DNA of 64,000 nt from Nocardioides carbamazepini (GTDB lineage: Bacteria > Actinomycetota > Actinomycetes > Propionibacteriales > Nocardioidaceae). Below the pieces are notes generated by a model. That model saw only the letters and a program-made list of their open reading frames with translations. It was not told the DNA's origin and made no database searches. The DNA lies in assembly GCF_024614185.1 (NCBI RefSeq), contig NZ_JAHTLF010000018.1, positions 717,821 to 781,820 on the forward strand, read 5' to 3'. Of this stretch, positions 6,979 through 15,672 are shown in pieces (the first letter of the stretch is position 1; every line of letters starts with the position of its first letter). The translations under genes were made by a program, and so were the position numbers.

Positions 6979-8506
6979 AGGGAGTGTCGGGACCGTCCAC
7001 GGCGGGCGGCACCTCGGTGGCCCCGACGGCCCCGACGGCCCCGCCGACCGACTTCTTGATCAGGGCCTCGAGGTCGAGGCCGGTCGAGGTCTTCAGCATC
7101 TGCAGGGTCTGCGTGACGTTCTCGGTGACCTGCCTGGGCAGCGCGCCGGCACCGTCGGTGGAGAGCACCGTGAGCTGGTCGATCGCGGCGATCGGCGAGG
7201 CGACCTCCTTCGCGATCTGCGGGAGCACCTCGATCAGCATCTGGAGCACCGCGGCGTCGTTGTAGTGGGCGAACGCCTCGGCCCGCTTGTCCATCGCCTC
7301 CGCCTCGGCCTGACCGATCGCGAGGGTCGCCGCGGCCTGCGCCTCACCCTCGGCCCGGGTGGCGTCGGCCTCGGCCAGACGGCGGCCCTTCTCGGCCTCA
7401 CCGCGCTTGAGACCCTCGATCGCATCGGCCTCGGCGAGCGCGGCACGCCGCGCCTTCTCGGCCTCACCGCTGAGCTTGGTCTCCTCCGCCTTGGCCTGCG
7501 CGGCCGCGATGGTGGCGGCCTTGCGGGCGTCGGCCGCCGCGATCTCCGAGGTACGCCGGGCCTCGGCCTCCTGCTCGACGCGGTAGCGCTCGGCGTCGGC
7601 CGGCTTACGGACCTGGGTCTCGAGCTGGCGCTCGGTCAGCGCCGCCTGCTGGACGGCGACCTTCTCCTGCTCGGCGAAGATCGCCTGGTCGCGCTCGGCC
7701 TGGGCCAGCGGGCCCGACGCGGCGGCCTGGGCCGAGGCCGCGTCGGTCTCGGCCTTGATCTCGGCCTGCTTGAGCGCGAGCGTGCGGTGGGCGATGGCGA
7801 TCTCCTGCTCCGCGGCGATCTGCGCCTGCTCGGCCGCCTGGCGGGCGTTGGCCTCGGCGATCGCGGCGGCCTGCTGGATGCGGGCGGCCTCGGGCCGGCC
7901 GAGGTCGGCGAGGTAGGTGCCGTCGTCGGTGACGTCTTGGATCTGGAAGGCGTCCAGGATCAGGCCCTGGCCGGTCAGCGAGGACTCCGACTCGTCGGCG
8001 ACCCGCTGCGCGAACGCGGCCCGGTCGCGGATGATCTGCTCGACGGTCAGGCCGCCGACGATCGAGCGCAGCGCGCCGGCGAGCACCTCCTGGGTGAAGG
8101 TCTCGATGTCGCCCTGCTGGCTGAGGAAGCGCTGCGCGCCGAGCCGGATCTGGTCGGCGTTGCCGCCGACCTTGACGATCGCGACGCCGTCGAGGTTGAG
8201 CTTGATGCCCTGACCGGAGACAGCACCGCGGATCTGCACCGAGATCCGGCGGCTGGAGAGGTCCATCGTGGCGAGCTTCTGGACGAACGGGATGACGAAG
8301 ACGCCGCCGCCGAGCACGACCTTCTGGCCGGACAGATCGGTGGTGAGCTCCCCGGTCTCGGGGTTGATCACCGCCTTGCCCTTGCGCCCGGTGACGATGA
8401 ACGCCTGGTTGGGGCCGGCCACCTTGTAGCGGCTGGTGACCAGCAGCACGAGGAGGACCAGCAGGACCACGATGCCGGCGATCGGCACCAGGACGTCGGT
8501 GTTCAC
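6977..8506 (-). CDS. Flotillin-like SPFH-domain membrane protein
   Basis: A 509-residue flotillin homologue, a scaffold protein of functional membrane microdomains. It has one N-terminal membrane segment (IVVLLVLLVLLVT, residues 11-23), an SPFH/band-7 domain to about residue 210, then a very long Ala/Glu-rich coiled coil (about 210-420: repeated AEA, EAEA, AEKARRAALAEADA). A Pro-containing C-terminus ends with VDGPDTP. Flotillins oligomerise through this coiled coil. An NfeD-like gene lies directly upstream on the same strand, the classic partner arrangement. The stop codon is formed by the last unit of the repeat array at 6773-6978. Confidence 0.92.
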   Translation of the reverse strand: MNTDVLVPIAGIVVLLVLLVLLVTSRYKVAGPNQAFIVTGRKGKAVINPETGELTTDLSGQKVVLGGGVFVIPFVQKLATMDLSSRRISVQIRGAVSGQGIKLNLDGVAIVKVGGNADQIRLGAQRFLSQQGDIETFTQEVLAGALRSIVGGLTVEQIIRDRAAFAQRVADESESSLTGQGLILDAFQIQDVTDDGTYLADLGRPEAARIQQAAAIAEANARQAAEQAQIAAEQEIAIAHRTLALKQAEIKAETDAASAQAAASGPLAQAERDQAIFAEQEKVAVQQAALTERQLETQVRKPADAERYRVEQEAEARRTSEIAAADARKAATIAAAQAKAEETKLSGEAEKARRAALAEADAIEGLKRGEAEKGRRLAEADATRAEGEAQAAATLAIGQAEAEAMDKRAEAFAHYNDAAVLQMLIEVLPQIAKEVASPIAAIDQLTVLSTDGAGALPRQVTENVTQTLQMLKTSTGLDLEALIKKSVGGAVGAVGATEVPPAVDGPDTP

Positions 8507-8564
8507 AGCGATGACTTCCGTTCTTCAGGGGCGTGGGGAGGGAGGGAGGTGGGGGCGCCGTGGC

Positions 8565-9062
8565 TCACGGCTGCCAGATCTCGGTGACGCTCACCGCGGT
8601 CGGGGAGAGCACGCCGGTCACGTTGACCTCGGTGCCGGCCTCGATGGGCTGGTGGGCGGAGGCGTTGAGGCGCATCGGGTGGCCGCCGACGACGACCCGC
8701 ACGACGCCGTACCCCTCGCCGGGGATGTCGGTCACGACCTTGGCGACCAGGCCGACGCTGTCGCTGATCGACACCGTGCCGTCGCTGGGGCTGTCCTTGA
8801 GCACCCGGGTCAGCCACCACGCGAACCAGCCGACCACCAGGCCACAGCCGGCGCCGATGGCGAGCGAGGCGGGGAGGGGCAGGCCGGCACCGTCGGAGGC
8901 CGCGCCGCCGAACCCGAAGGCGGACACGAAGCCGCCGATCACGGCCGAGGAGATCCAGTCGGCCTCGAGCGCGTCGAACGCGCCGTCGAGGAGGTCCCCG
9001 GCGAGCAGGGACACCGCGAGCAGGACGAGCCCGGCGATGCCGAGGACGAGGAAGACGGTCAC
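8565..9062 (-). CDS. NfeD/YqiJ-like membrane protein
   Basis: A 165-residue membrane protein with an N-terminal membrane helix (VFLVLGIAGLVLLAVSLLAG), further hydrophobic segments to about residue 100, then a soluble beta-rich region (residues 105-165: GTVSISDSVGLVAKV, PMRLNASA, GTEVNVTGVL) typical of the NfeD OB-fold. NfeD-family proteins pair with SPFH proteins in membrane-domain organisation or stress response. It lies 58 bases upstream of the flotillin gene on the same strand, which supports the call. Sequence identity to named NfeD proteins could not be tested. Confidence 0.8.
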   Translation of the reverse strand: MTVFLVLGIAGLVLLAVSLLAGDLLDGAFDALEADWISSAVIGGFVSAFGFGGAASDGAGLPLPASLAIGAGCGLVVGWFAWWLTRVLKDSPSDGTVSISDSVGLVAKVVTDIPGEGYGVVRVVVGGHPMRLNASAHQPIEAGTEVNVTGVLSPTAVSVTEIWQP

Positions 9063-9116
9063 GTGGGCTCCGGGGACGCGGGGACGGACTCCGGATCGTA
9101 TCCGGCGAGCCCCCCG

Positions 9117-9782
9117 TCAAACCGCCGAGCCGCCGCCCTCGACCAAGCGGGCCAGGCCGTCGAGGATCAGGTCGAGCCCGAAGGTGAACTCCGCTCGGTA
9201 GTCGTAGTCGGGCCGCAGGGCGTGCTCGGTGATCAGCTCGGCGAGGTGGGGGTACGCGCCGTCGGGCATCGCCTCCGCGATGCCGGAGGCCACGTCCTCG
9301 ACCTCGCCCGGCGTCTCGAACGGCAGGTTCACCTCGGTGATCACGAAGCCGTAGACGTAGGCGTCGACGACCGAGAAGGCGTGCGCGGCGTCGGCGACCG
9401 AGAAGCCGCCGCGGCGCAGCGCGCCGAGGACGGTGTCGAGGTGCCGGAGCAGGGCCGCTCCCGGCGTCCGCCGGGACTCGATCAGGCCGACGCCCCACGG
9501 ATGGGCCGCCAGGCGGGTCCGCGCCGAGAGCGAGCGACGGCGCAGGGCCGGGCGCCAGGCCTCGTCGGTCTCGGGCAGGTCGATGCCGTCGAAGACCCAG
9601 TCGACGAGCGCGTCGAGCAGGGCCTCCTTGTTGGCGATGTGGTGGTAGAGCGACATCGCCTCGACGCCGAGCTCCTTGCCCACGTTGCGCATGCTCACCG
9701 CGCCGATGCCGCTGCGGTCCGCGACCGCGACCGCCGCCCCGACGATGCGCTCGGGCGTGAGGGGGATGCGCGCGCCGGCCAT
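9117..9782 (-). CDS. TetR-family regulator
   Basis: A 221-residue TetR repressor with its helix-turn-helix at about residues 27-50 (SMRNVGKELGVEAMSLYHHIANKEALLD). The C-terminal half resembles the TetR/TetR_C ligand domain. It is divergent from a NAD(P)-binding protein gene; the two starts are only 44 bases apart. Two copies of an inverted repeat (9790-9805 and 9820-9835) fill that gap, so I infer it represses both itself and the neighbour. The GC-rich MAGARIPLTPERIVGAA start is well supported by family alignment. The inducer is unknown. Confidence 0.9.
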   Translation of the reverse strand: MAGARIPLTPERIVGAAVAVADRSGIGAVSMRNVGKELGVEAMSLYHHIANKEALLDALVDWVFDGIDLPETDEAWRPALRRRSLSARTRLAAHPWGVGLIESRRTPGAALLRHLDTVLGALRRGGFSVADAAHAFSVVDAYVYGFVITEVNLPFETPGEVEDVASGIAEAMPDGAYPHLAELITEHALRPDYDYRAEFTFGLDLILDGLARLVEGGGSAV

Positions 9783-9789
9783 GGCGGCA

Positions 9790-9835
9790 CTTTACAACCG
9801 TAAGGACGAGCACTACTCTCCTTACATGCGTAAGG
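9790..9835. promoter_or_regulatory. Paired TetR operators, one spanning a start codon
   Basis: A perfect inverted repeat CCTTACATGCGTAAGG lies at 9820-9835 and a near copy, CTTTACAACCGTAAGG, at 9790-9805, exactly 30 bases apart. The first contains the ATG of the rightward gene at 9826. They fill the gap between the divergent TetR and NAD(P)-binding genes and are the likely binding sites of that TetR protein. Confidence 0.75.
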
Positions 9836-10545
9836 TTGATTCTCCGGACAGCACCCGGCCGCGCCGCGTGTGCATCGTCGGCGGCTCCGGCAAGCTCGGA
9901 CGCCACCTGATCCACCACTGCCTCGACCAGGGGTACGACGTCGTCGCGGTCTGCCGCGAGAAGAGCGTCGGCAAGCTCGCCGACCTGGCCGACCGGATCA
10001 CGATCGTCGCGGGACCGACCGACGACCGAGATGTGATCGCCCGGGCCGTCGCCGGCTGCGACGGCGTCCTCGCGATCCTGGTGCCGTTCGGCATGCACGG
10101 CTACGCCAGCGGCACCGCGCAGGCGGTGCTCGACCACGCCGAGCCGGGCGCCCGCCTGGTGTTCTCCTGCGGCTGGCACGTCCCTCGTGACAGCGGAGAC
10201 CACTACACCCGGCGGTTCCGGGCGATGGTGCGCACGCTCACCCTCGCCGCGCGACTGATCCGGTTCGCCGACATCGACGACCAGCTCGAGGCGGCCCGGC
10301 GGATCTTCGCCAGCGCGACCCGCTGGACCCTGGTCCGCGGGAGCGACCTGGAGGAGGGCCCGTCCGAGGGCCTGCCGGTGTGGGCCCGGCACGTCGGCGA
10401 TCCGCTGCTGGAGAGCAACCTGACCCGTCGTACCGACTTCGCGCTGTTCATGGTCACGGCGCTCGACGACGACGAGCTGGTCCACGAGGCACCGGCGATC
10501 GTCGGCTGCCGGGCGGCGTCCGCACTCCGTCACCGGGCCGCGTGA
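9826..10545 (+). CDS. NAD(P)-binding (NmrA/SDR-like atypical) protein
   Basis: A 239-residue Rossmann-fold protein of the atypical short-chain dehydrogenase/NmrA group. The nucleotide-binding loop VCIVGGSGKLGRHLI is at about residues 14-28, followed by VVAVCREKSVGKL (second strand, NADP-type Arg) and the AGCDGVLAILVP stretch. There is no clear YxxxK catalytic pair, so it may be a reductase with unusual chemistry or a redox sensor. Expression is probably controlled by the divergent TetR, whose operator overlaps this ATG. Upstream codons in frame to 9676 lie inside the TetR gene and are rejected. Substrate unknown. Confidence 0.8.
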   Translation: MRKVDSPDSTRPRRVCIVGGSGKLGRHLIHHCLDQGYDVVAVCREKSVGKLADLADRITIVAGPTDDRDVIARAVAGCDGVLAILVPFGMHGYASGTAQAVLDHAEPGARLVFSCGWHVPRDSGDHYTRRFRAMVRTLTLAARLIRFADIDDQLEAARRIFASATRWTLVRGSDLEEGPSEGLPVWARHVGDPLLESNLTRRTDFALFMVTALDDDELVHEAPAIVGCRAASALRHRAA

Positions 10546-10559
10546 CGGTGGTCACAAAG

Positions 10560-10595
10560 TTGCACCAGGCGCGCATGTAGTGCAAAGATGCACTC
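10560..10595. promoter_or_regulatory. Possible autoregulatory operator of the TetR gene at 10588
   Basis: TTGCAC (10560-10565) is mirrored by GTGCAA (10579-10584), and a further TGCAC follows across the first ATG. The spacing (13 bases) is plausible for a TetR-type operator, but the repeat is imperfect and the call is tentative. Confidence 0.35.
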
Positions 10596-11187
10596 CATGC
10601 CCGACTTGTGCAGTCCCAACCGCCGTGAGGCGAAGCGCGTCCAGACCGCGCTCCGGCTCCAGGAGTGCGGGCTGCAGCTGACTCTCGAGAAGGGCTTCGA
10701 CGGCTGGACGATCGACGACCTCGCCGTCGCGGCCGACGTGTCGCGCCGGACCGTGTTCAACTACTTCGACGGCAAGGCCGATGTCGTCCTCGGACCCGGC
10801 ATCGAGGTGGACCAGGCGAAGGTCGACGCCTTCGTCGCGGGCGGCCCGACCGGCCGGCTCTTCGACGACCTGATCGAGCTCGCCCACGAGGCGGTCCGCG
10901 ACCGGACCGACGAGCACCTGATCTCGTTGCTCCGCGACGCCGTGGTCACCGACCCCCGGCTGCTGGCCCTGGTCCACACCCGCCTCGAGGAGGCCGCGAC
11001 CGGTTTCGCCGAATGCGTGCGCCAGCGCGAGGGGGACGACTTCCCGTCGCTGCAGTCCCGGCTGCTGCTGAAGCTGCTGCTCACCTTCTTCGACAACGCC
11101 CTCGACCGGACCGCCGAGGATCCGGACCGCACCTTCTCCGAGCACTTCGACGCGACGGTCGCCGACGCCCGCAGCGCCCTCGCCTGA
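10588..11187 (+). CDS. TetR-family regulator of an MMPL transporter
   Basis: A 199-residue TetR regulator. The helix-turn-helix covers about residues 32-55 (GWTIDDLAVAADVSRRTVFNYFDGKADVVLG); the FNYF motif is typical of AcrR-like regulators. A second ATG nine bases downstream (MPDLCSPNRRE) could be the true start. It is followed after 99 bases by a large MMPL exporter gene on the same strand, a common regulator-pump arrangement, so it probably represses that pump and itself. The ligand, perhaps the exported compound, is unknown. Confidence 0.88.
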   Translation: MHSMPDLCSPNRREAKRVQTALRLQECGLQLTLEKGFDGWTIDDLAVAADVSRRTVFNYFDGKADVVLGPGIEVDQAKVDAFVAGGPTGRLFDDLIELAHEAVRDRTDEHLISLLRDAVVTDPRLLALVHTRLEEAATGFAECVRQREGDDFPSLQSRLLLKLLLTFFDNALDRTAEDPDRTFSEHFDATVADARSALA

Positions 11188-11286
11188 CCCATCGCCCCAC
11201 CTCCTCGCCCCACCAGCAGCACCCTTCCCTCACCCCGACCTGCGCCGGAGACCCCGGTCGCAGTCCAGCTCACCAGGAGACCTGAC

Positions 11287-13581
11287 ATGGCCCGCCTGCT
11301 CTATCGCATCGGCTCGACCGCCTACCGGCGGTGGCCGTTCTTCATCGCCGGATGGCTGCTGCTCGCCGTCATCGTCGGCAGCCTCGCCGCCGCCTTCTCC
11401 AAGCCGATGACCGACGCCTTCTCCATCCCGGGCATCCCGTCCGAGAAGGCGGCGGACATCCAGCAGGAGCTGTTCCCGGAGTCCGGAGACGCCTTCGACG
11501 ACGCCTCGGTCAACATCGTGGTCGCCGCGCCGGAGGGGCACATCCTGTCCGAGCCGCGCTATCAGACCGCGATCCAGCAGCTGATCGACCAGGTGCCGAC
11601 GCTGCCGCAGGCCGGCGCCGAGAACCCCGGCCTGGTCGCCCCGGCCGCGGCCCCCGAAGGCACTCCCGCCGCGTTCTCGACGCTCTCCGACGACGGCCGG
11701 ATCGGCACCATGACGTTCGAGTGGGACGTCGACTCCCCCGCCGACCTGAAGGTCACCTCGGTCGACCAGCTCGAGGAGCTGCTGACCGACACGGCAGAGG
11801 AGACCGGTCTGGTCGCCGAGGCCAACGGTCCCGGCATGGCGGTCATGGCACCGCCCGGCGGCACCGCCGAGCTGCTCGGCCTCGGCATCGCGCTGATCGT
11901 CCTCGTGCTCACCTTCGGCTCGCTGATGGCGGCCGGCATGCCGTTGCTCAACGCGGTCTTCGGCGTCGGTCTCGGCATGGTCGGCATCACCGCGATGACC
12001 GCCGTGATGGACATCGGCTCCAGCACTCCGATGCTCGCAACCATGATCGGCCTCGCGGTCGGCATCGACTACACCTTGTTCATCCTCGCCCGCTACCGAA
12101 CCGAGCTGCACCACACCGACGACCGCGCCCATGCTGCCGGCATCGCTGTCGGTACGGCGGGCTCCGCGGTCGTCTTCGCCGGCCTGACGGTGCTCATCGC
12201 CCTCTCCGCCCTGGCCGTCGTCCAGATCCCGTTCCTGACCGCGATGGGACTCGCCGCCGCCGCGACCGTGTTGATCGCGGTGCTGGTCGCCCTGACCCTG
12301 CTGCCCGCGCTGCTCGGCCTGACCAAGTCGAAGTCCTTCGCCGGGCGGGTGCGCAAGTACAACCCGAAGCGCGACGAGCACGGCCGGATCCACAACAACG
12401 GCGTGCGCTGGGCGCAGATGCTCGCCAAGGCGCCGGTCGCCTGGGTACTGGGCGTCGTCGTCCTGCTCGGTGCGCTGGCCGCGCCGATCACGCAGATGTA
12501 CCTCGCGTTCCCGACCGACAGCACCGCGCCGACCGACACCACGCAGCGCCAGGCGTCGGACCTGATGACCGAGGCCTTCGGCCCCGGCCGGGAGGGCCCG
12601 CTGCTGGTGGTGGTCGACGGTCGCGACATCGCGAACGACGACGGCCGGCAGGCCGCCTTCGACGAGGTCGTCGCGTGGGCCGCGGGGCAGGACGATGTCG
12701 CAAGTGCCGACCTGGTCGCCACCAACGCCCCGCTGGGCGAGGACGGCGCCCCGGCGGGGACCGGCACCGGCGCCATGATCCAGATCGTGCCGTCCTCCGG
12801 CCCGGACGAGCCCGAGACCCTCGACCTGCTCGAGGCGCTGCGCGACGGCCAGGGCGCGATCGAGGACGGGACCGACACCGTCGTCGGCGTCACCGGTCTG
12901 ACCGCGATCACGACCGACGTCTCGGACCGGCTCAACGGCGCCCTGCCGATCTACCTCGCCGTGGTCATCGGCCTGGCGTTCATCCTGCTGGTGCTGGTGT
13001 TCCGCTCGATCCTGGTGCCGCTGACCGCCACCGTGGGCTTCCTGCTCTCGGTGCTCGCGACGCTGGGCGCGACGGTCGCGATCTTCCAGGAGGGCGCGTT
13101 CGGGATCTTCGAGGGCCAGCCGATCGTGAGCTTCATGCCGATCTTCCTGATCGGCGTGGTGTTCGGTCTGGCGATGGACTACCAGGTGTTCCTGGTGACC
13201 CGGATGCGGGAGGCACACGTCCACGGCCTCCCCATGCACGAGGCCGTCGTCGACGGCTTCCGCAACAGCGCCCGGGTCGTGGTAGCGGCGGCGTCCATCA
13301 TGATCGCGGTGTTCTCCGGCTTCATCCTCGAGGACGACGCCATCATCAAGTCGATGGGCTTCGCGCTGGCGGTATCGATCGTCTTCGACGCCTTCATCGT
13401 CCGGATGGTGCTGATCCCGTCGGTGCTCTACCTGCTCGGCGACAAGGCCTGGTGGCTGCCCGCCTGGCTCGACCGGATCCTGCCGAACGTCGACATCGAG
13501 GGTGAGTCCCTCGAGCGCGACTCCGCCCCGGTCCACGTCGGCCGCGACCTCGATGAGGACAAGCAGCTGGCCGGCGTCTGA
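11287..13581 (+). CDS. MMPL/RND-type membrane transporter
   Basis: A 764-residue transporter of the MMPL (RND superfamily) type, which exports lipids or toxic compounds by proton motive force. It has two symmetrical halves: one membrane helix near residues 15-38, a periplasmic loop (about 40-190), five or six helices (190-345 with GLAVGIDYTLFILARYR), then a second helix (about 378-398), loop and helix bundle with GLAMDYQVFLVTRMRE. The DY pairs in both halves are the proton-relay signature. CACCAGGAGACCTGAC provides the ribosome site. The perfect terminator at 13609-13650 ends the unit. Substrate unknown. Confidence 0.93.
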   Translation: MARLLYRIGSTAYRRWPFFIAGWLLLAVIVGSLAAAFSKPMTDAFSIPGIPSEKAADIQQELFPESGDAFDDASVNIVVAAPEGHILSEPRYQTAIQQLIDQVPTLPQAGAENPGLVAPAAAPEGTPAAFSTLSDDGRIGTMTFEWDVDSPADLKVTSVDQLEELLTDTAEETGLVAEANGPGMAVMAPPGGTAELLGLGIALIVLVLTFGSLMAAGMPLLNAVFGVGLGMVGITAMTAVMDIGSSTPMLATMIGLAVGIDYTLFILARYRTELHHTDDRAHAAGIAVGTAGSAVVFAGLTVLIALSALAVVQIPFLTAMGLAAAATVLIAVLVALTLLPALLGLTKSKSFAGRVRKYNPKRDEHGRIHNNGVRWAQMLAKAPVAWVLGVVVLLGALAAPITQMYLAFPTDSTAPTDTTQRQASDLMTEAFGPGREGPLLVVVDGRDIANDDGRQAAFDEVVAWAAGQDDVASADLVATNAPLGEDGAPAGTGTGAMIQIVPSSGPDEPETLDLLEALRDGQGAIEDGTDTVVGVTGLTAITTDVSDRLNGALPIYLAVVIGLAFILLVLVFRSILVPLTATVGFLLSVLATLGATVAIFQEGAFGIFEGQPIVSFMPIFLIGVVFGLAMDYQVFLVTRMREAHVHGLPMHEAVVDGFRNSARVVVAAASIMIAVFSGFILEDDAIIKSMGFALAVSIVFDAFIVRMVLIPSVLYLLGDKAWWLPAWLDRILPNVDIEGESLERDSAPVHVGRDLDEDKQLAGV

Positions 13582-13608
13582 CCGACCCGTCGCATCTGAA
13601 CACCTCAG

Positions 13609-13650
13609 AGCCACCGACCCGGCGCGTTTGGACGCGCCGGGTCGGTGGCT
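13609..13650. terminator. Bidirectional intrinsic terminator
   Basis: A perfect 19-bp stem (13609-13627 with 13632-13650) with a TTGG loop is followed by TTTCG on the plus strand. It separates the convergent MMPL and glutathione peroxidase genes. The arm contains GACCCGGCGC, the same half-sequence as the 32-bp repeat array at 6773-6978. Confidence 0.9.
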
Positions 13651-13692
13651 TTTCGGGAGCGGCGGCAGTCGGCGGTTGCGGCTTCCAGGGAA

Positions 13693-14172
13693 TCAGCCGA
13701 GCGCCTTCTCGATGTCGTCGGAGATCTTCGCGGGCTCCGTGGTGGGGGCGTAGCGGTCGAGCACGCTGCCGTCGCGGCCGAGGAGGAACTTCGTGAAGTT
13801 CCACTTGATGGCGCCGCCGATCAGCCCGCCCTGCTCCTTCTTCAGCCACTGGTAGAGCGGGTGCGCCTCCTTGCCGTTGACGTCCACCTTCGCGAACATC
13901 GGGAACGAGACGCCGTAGTTGCGCTCGCAGAAGGTGGCGATCTCGTCGTCCGTGCCGGGCTCCTGGTGGGCGAACTGGTCGCACGGGAAGCCGAGGACGG
14001 TGAAGCCGCGCTCGCCGTAGGTGTCGTAGAGCTCCTGCAGGCCCTGGTACTGCGGCGTCAGGCCGCACTTCGAGGCCGTGTTGACGACGAGGACGACCGT
14101 GCCGTCGTACGACGACAGGTCGACCTCCTGGCCGTCGATCGCGGTGGCCTTGAAATCGTGGAGGGACGTCAT
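13693..14172 (-). CDS. Glutathione peroxidase family thiol peroxidase
   Basis: A 159-residue peroxidase that reduces hydrogen peroxide or lipid peroxides; in actinobacteria, which lack glutathione, such enzymes usually take electrons from thioredoxin. The peroxidatic cysteine is Cys36 in NTASKCGLTPQY, with FPCDQFAHQEPG (resolving-type Cys and conserved Gln) and KWNFTKFL (Trp/Asn of the catalytic tetrad) present. Length is normal. The start at 14172 overlaps the stop of the upstream membrane-protein gene by four bases. It ends at the terminator at 13609-13650. Confidence 0.95.
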   Translation of the reverse strand: MTSLHDFKATAIDGQEVDLSSYDGTVVLVVNTASKCGLTPQYQGLQELYDTYGERGFTVLGFPCDQFAHQEPGTDDEIATFCERNYGVSFPMFAKVDVNGKEAHPLYQWLKKEQGGLIGGAIKWNFTKFLLGRDGSVLDRYAPTTEPAKISDDIEKALG

Positions 14173-14597
14173 GCCAGCAGTCTGGCACGCAGCACCCGGG
14201 CCTGCAGGAGGACGAAGGCGGCCACGACCAGGGCCTGGGCGACGACCCAGCACCGGCCGATCGGGTCGAGGTCGAACGCTCCGGTGACGGCCACGTCCAC
14301 CGAGGCGATCACCCAGACGGCGTTGGTCGCGACGATCGCCCAACCGGTGCGGGTCGAGCGCGGGGACCGGGCGTACAGCGCGACGCCGGCGGCGTAGGCC
14401 AGCAGGAAGGCGCCGATGCCCCGCCAGGTGCCGGCGCCGCCGCCGAGCAGGTCGGCCAGCGGTCCGGCGACGGCGAGATAGGCGACGGCGTTGCCGCCGG
14501 TGACCACCGCGTCGGCCCCGAACCAGAGGCGACGGGACGCGAGGGCCGCGGGGCGGGCGGCAGTGGGTGCGGCGGGGCGGTGGGCGGTGGTGGTCAT
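14169..14597 (-). CDS. Four-helix membrane protein, unknown function
   Basis: A 142-residue integral-membrane protein with about four hydrophobic helices (starting near residues 28, 60, 88 and 113) and a short basic N-terminus. It has the look of small DUF-type actinobacterial membrane proteins, with no catalytic motif I can recognise. Its stop overlaps the glutathione peroxidase start (ATGA), so the two are translated together and it may help with redox or membrane stress. Start ATG at 14597 is preceded by GAGGAAGC. Confidence 0.7.
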   Translation of the reverse strand: MTTTAHRPAAPTAARPAALASRRLWFGADAVVTGGNAVAYLAVAGPLADLLGGGAGTWRGIGAFLLAYAAGVALYARSPRSTRTGWAIVATNAVWVIASVDVAVTGAFDLDPIGRCWVVAQALVVAAFVLLQARVLRARLLA

Positions 14598-14672
14598 GCT
14601 TCCTCCTCGGTGGGGTTCGATGTCAGAACCCTCGCCCCGACAGCGGTCAGAGGGCCATGACCTCCGAGGTCA

Positions 14673-15290
14673 TCACCGTCGCTCCGCGACCGTCGGTCCG
14701 GAGGCCTCGAGACCCGGCCAGGCGACACCCCAAGCGGCGTACGCCGTCTCGGCGAGCGGTCGCCGGTGGCGCTCGCGGTGGTCGCGCTCGGCGTCGCGCT
14801 CGGGCACCTCCGCCGGATCGCCGCGCCGGCCGACGGCGATGCCGGCGAGGACCCGCGCGGTGCCGGGGATCCCGAGGCCGGTGGCGACGGCGTCATGGTC
14901 GAAGCCACCGAACTGGTGGGCGGCGAGACCCATCGCCTGGGCCTGCAGCGTCAGATGGGCGGAGGCCTGGCCGACATCGTGGGTCGGGATGAGCACATCG
15001 CTGAGCTCGACCCCGTCCTGGCCCAGCTGGACCACCGAGAGGAAGACCACCGAGGCCCGGGGCACCCAGCCGGAGTTGCCCCTGCTCAAGTGCGGCACGA
15101 GCACCCGGTGCTGCGCGCTCCCGCGCGGAGCGACGACATAGCGCCAGGGCTGCCGGTTGCCCGAGCTCGGCGCCCACTGCGCCGCCTCGAGCAGCCGGCT
15201 GACCTCGGCGTCGGTCAGCACGTGCTCGGCGTCGAAGACGCTGGGACTCCAGCGGGATTGCAGCGGCTCGGCGATGTCGACCGGATTCAT
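14673..15290 (-). CDS. Nitroreductase family protein
   Basis: A 205-residue FMN-dependent nitroreductase-fold protein. The N-terminal RWSPSVFDAEHVLTD and the AAQWAPSSGNRQPWRYVV motif (FMN phosphate binding, about residues 36-53) are diagnostic; GLAAHQFGGFDHDAV and GIPGTARVLAGIAVG fit the family core. The C-terminal 35 residues are rich in Arg/Glu/His (RDAERDHRERHRR), a divergent tail. It follows the cupin gene by 20 bases on the same strand and may belong to the permease-hydrolase-cupin unit. It may reduce nitro groups, quinones or flavins; the substrate is unknown. Confidence 0.9.
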   Translation of the reverse strand: MNPVDIAEPLQSRWSPSVFDAEHVLTDAEVSRLLEAAQWAPSSGNRQPWRYVVAPRGSAQHRVLVPHLSRGNSGWVPRASVVFLSVVQLGQDGVELSDVLIPTHDVGQASAHLTLQAQAMGLAAHQFGGFDHDAVATGLGIPGTARVLAGIAVGRRGDPAEVPERDAERDHRERHRRPLAETAYAAWGVAWPGLEASGPTVAERR

Positions 15291-15309
15291 GGGTCGAGTA
15301 TCGCGGGTG

Positions 15310-15672
15310 CTACGGAAGCGCGACGAACACCTTCGTCGACGGCTCGACCGTCTCCCAGGTGCCCGAGAAGCCTTTCGGGACGAAGAACGCCTCGCCGGCA
15401 CGGAACTCCCGGCGGGCGCCGGTGGCGTCGACCAGGGCGACGACGCCGGTCAGCATCACGCAGACCTCGTCGTAGGGATAGTCCTCGAGCAGCAGCGAGC
15501 CCGGCTCGCCGGTCCAGGCACCGCCGTACGGCGCGTCGTCGGCGGCGCCGAACGAGCGCCATTCGGTCTCGCGCCACCCGGCGGAGGCGGTGCCGGGCGC
15601 CCACTCCGGGACGACCGGGGTGCCGGATCCCACCGCGATGGTCCGGACGTCGGCGAGGGTCTTGGCGCTCAT
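15310..15672 (-). CDS. Cupin-domain protein
   Basis: A 120-residue single-domain cupin of the DUF861/ethanolamine-utilisation-like group. The beta-barrel motifs are visible: YPYDEVCVMLTGVVALVD and FRAGEAFFVPKGFSGTWE, whose GxFxxPxG turn is typical. The metal-binding histidines usual in the first motif are replaced, so metal binding is uncertain. Its start overlaps the stop of the dimethylformamidase-like gene by four bases (ATGA), so the two are tightly coupled. Such cupins often act as binding or modifying accessories in catabolic operons; the specific role is unknown. Confidence 0.88.
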   Translation of the reverse strand: MSAKTLADVRTIAVGSGTPVVPEWAPGTASAGWRETEWRSFGAADDAPYGGAWTGEPGSLLLEDYPYDEVCVMLTGVVALVDATGARREFRAGEAFFVPKGFSGTWETVEPSTKVFVALP

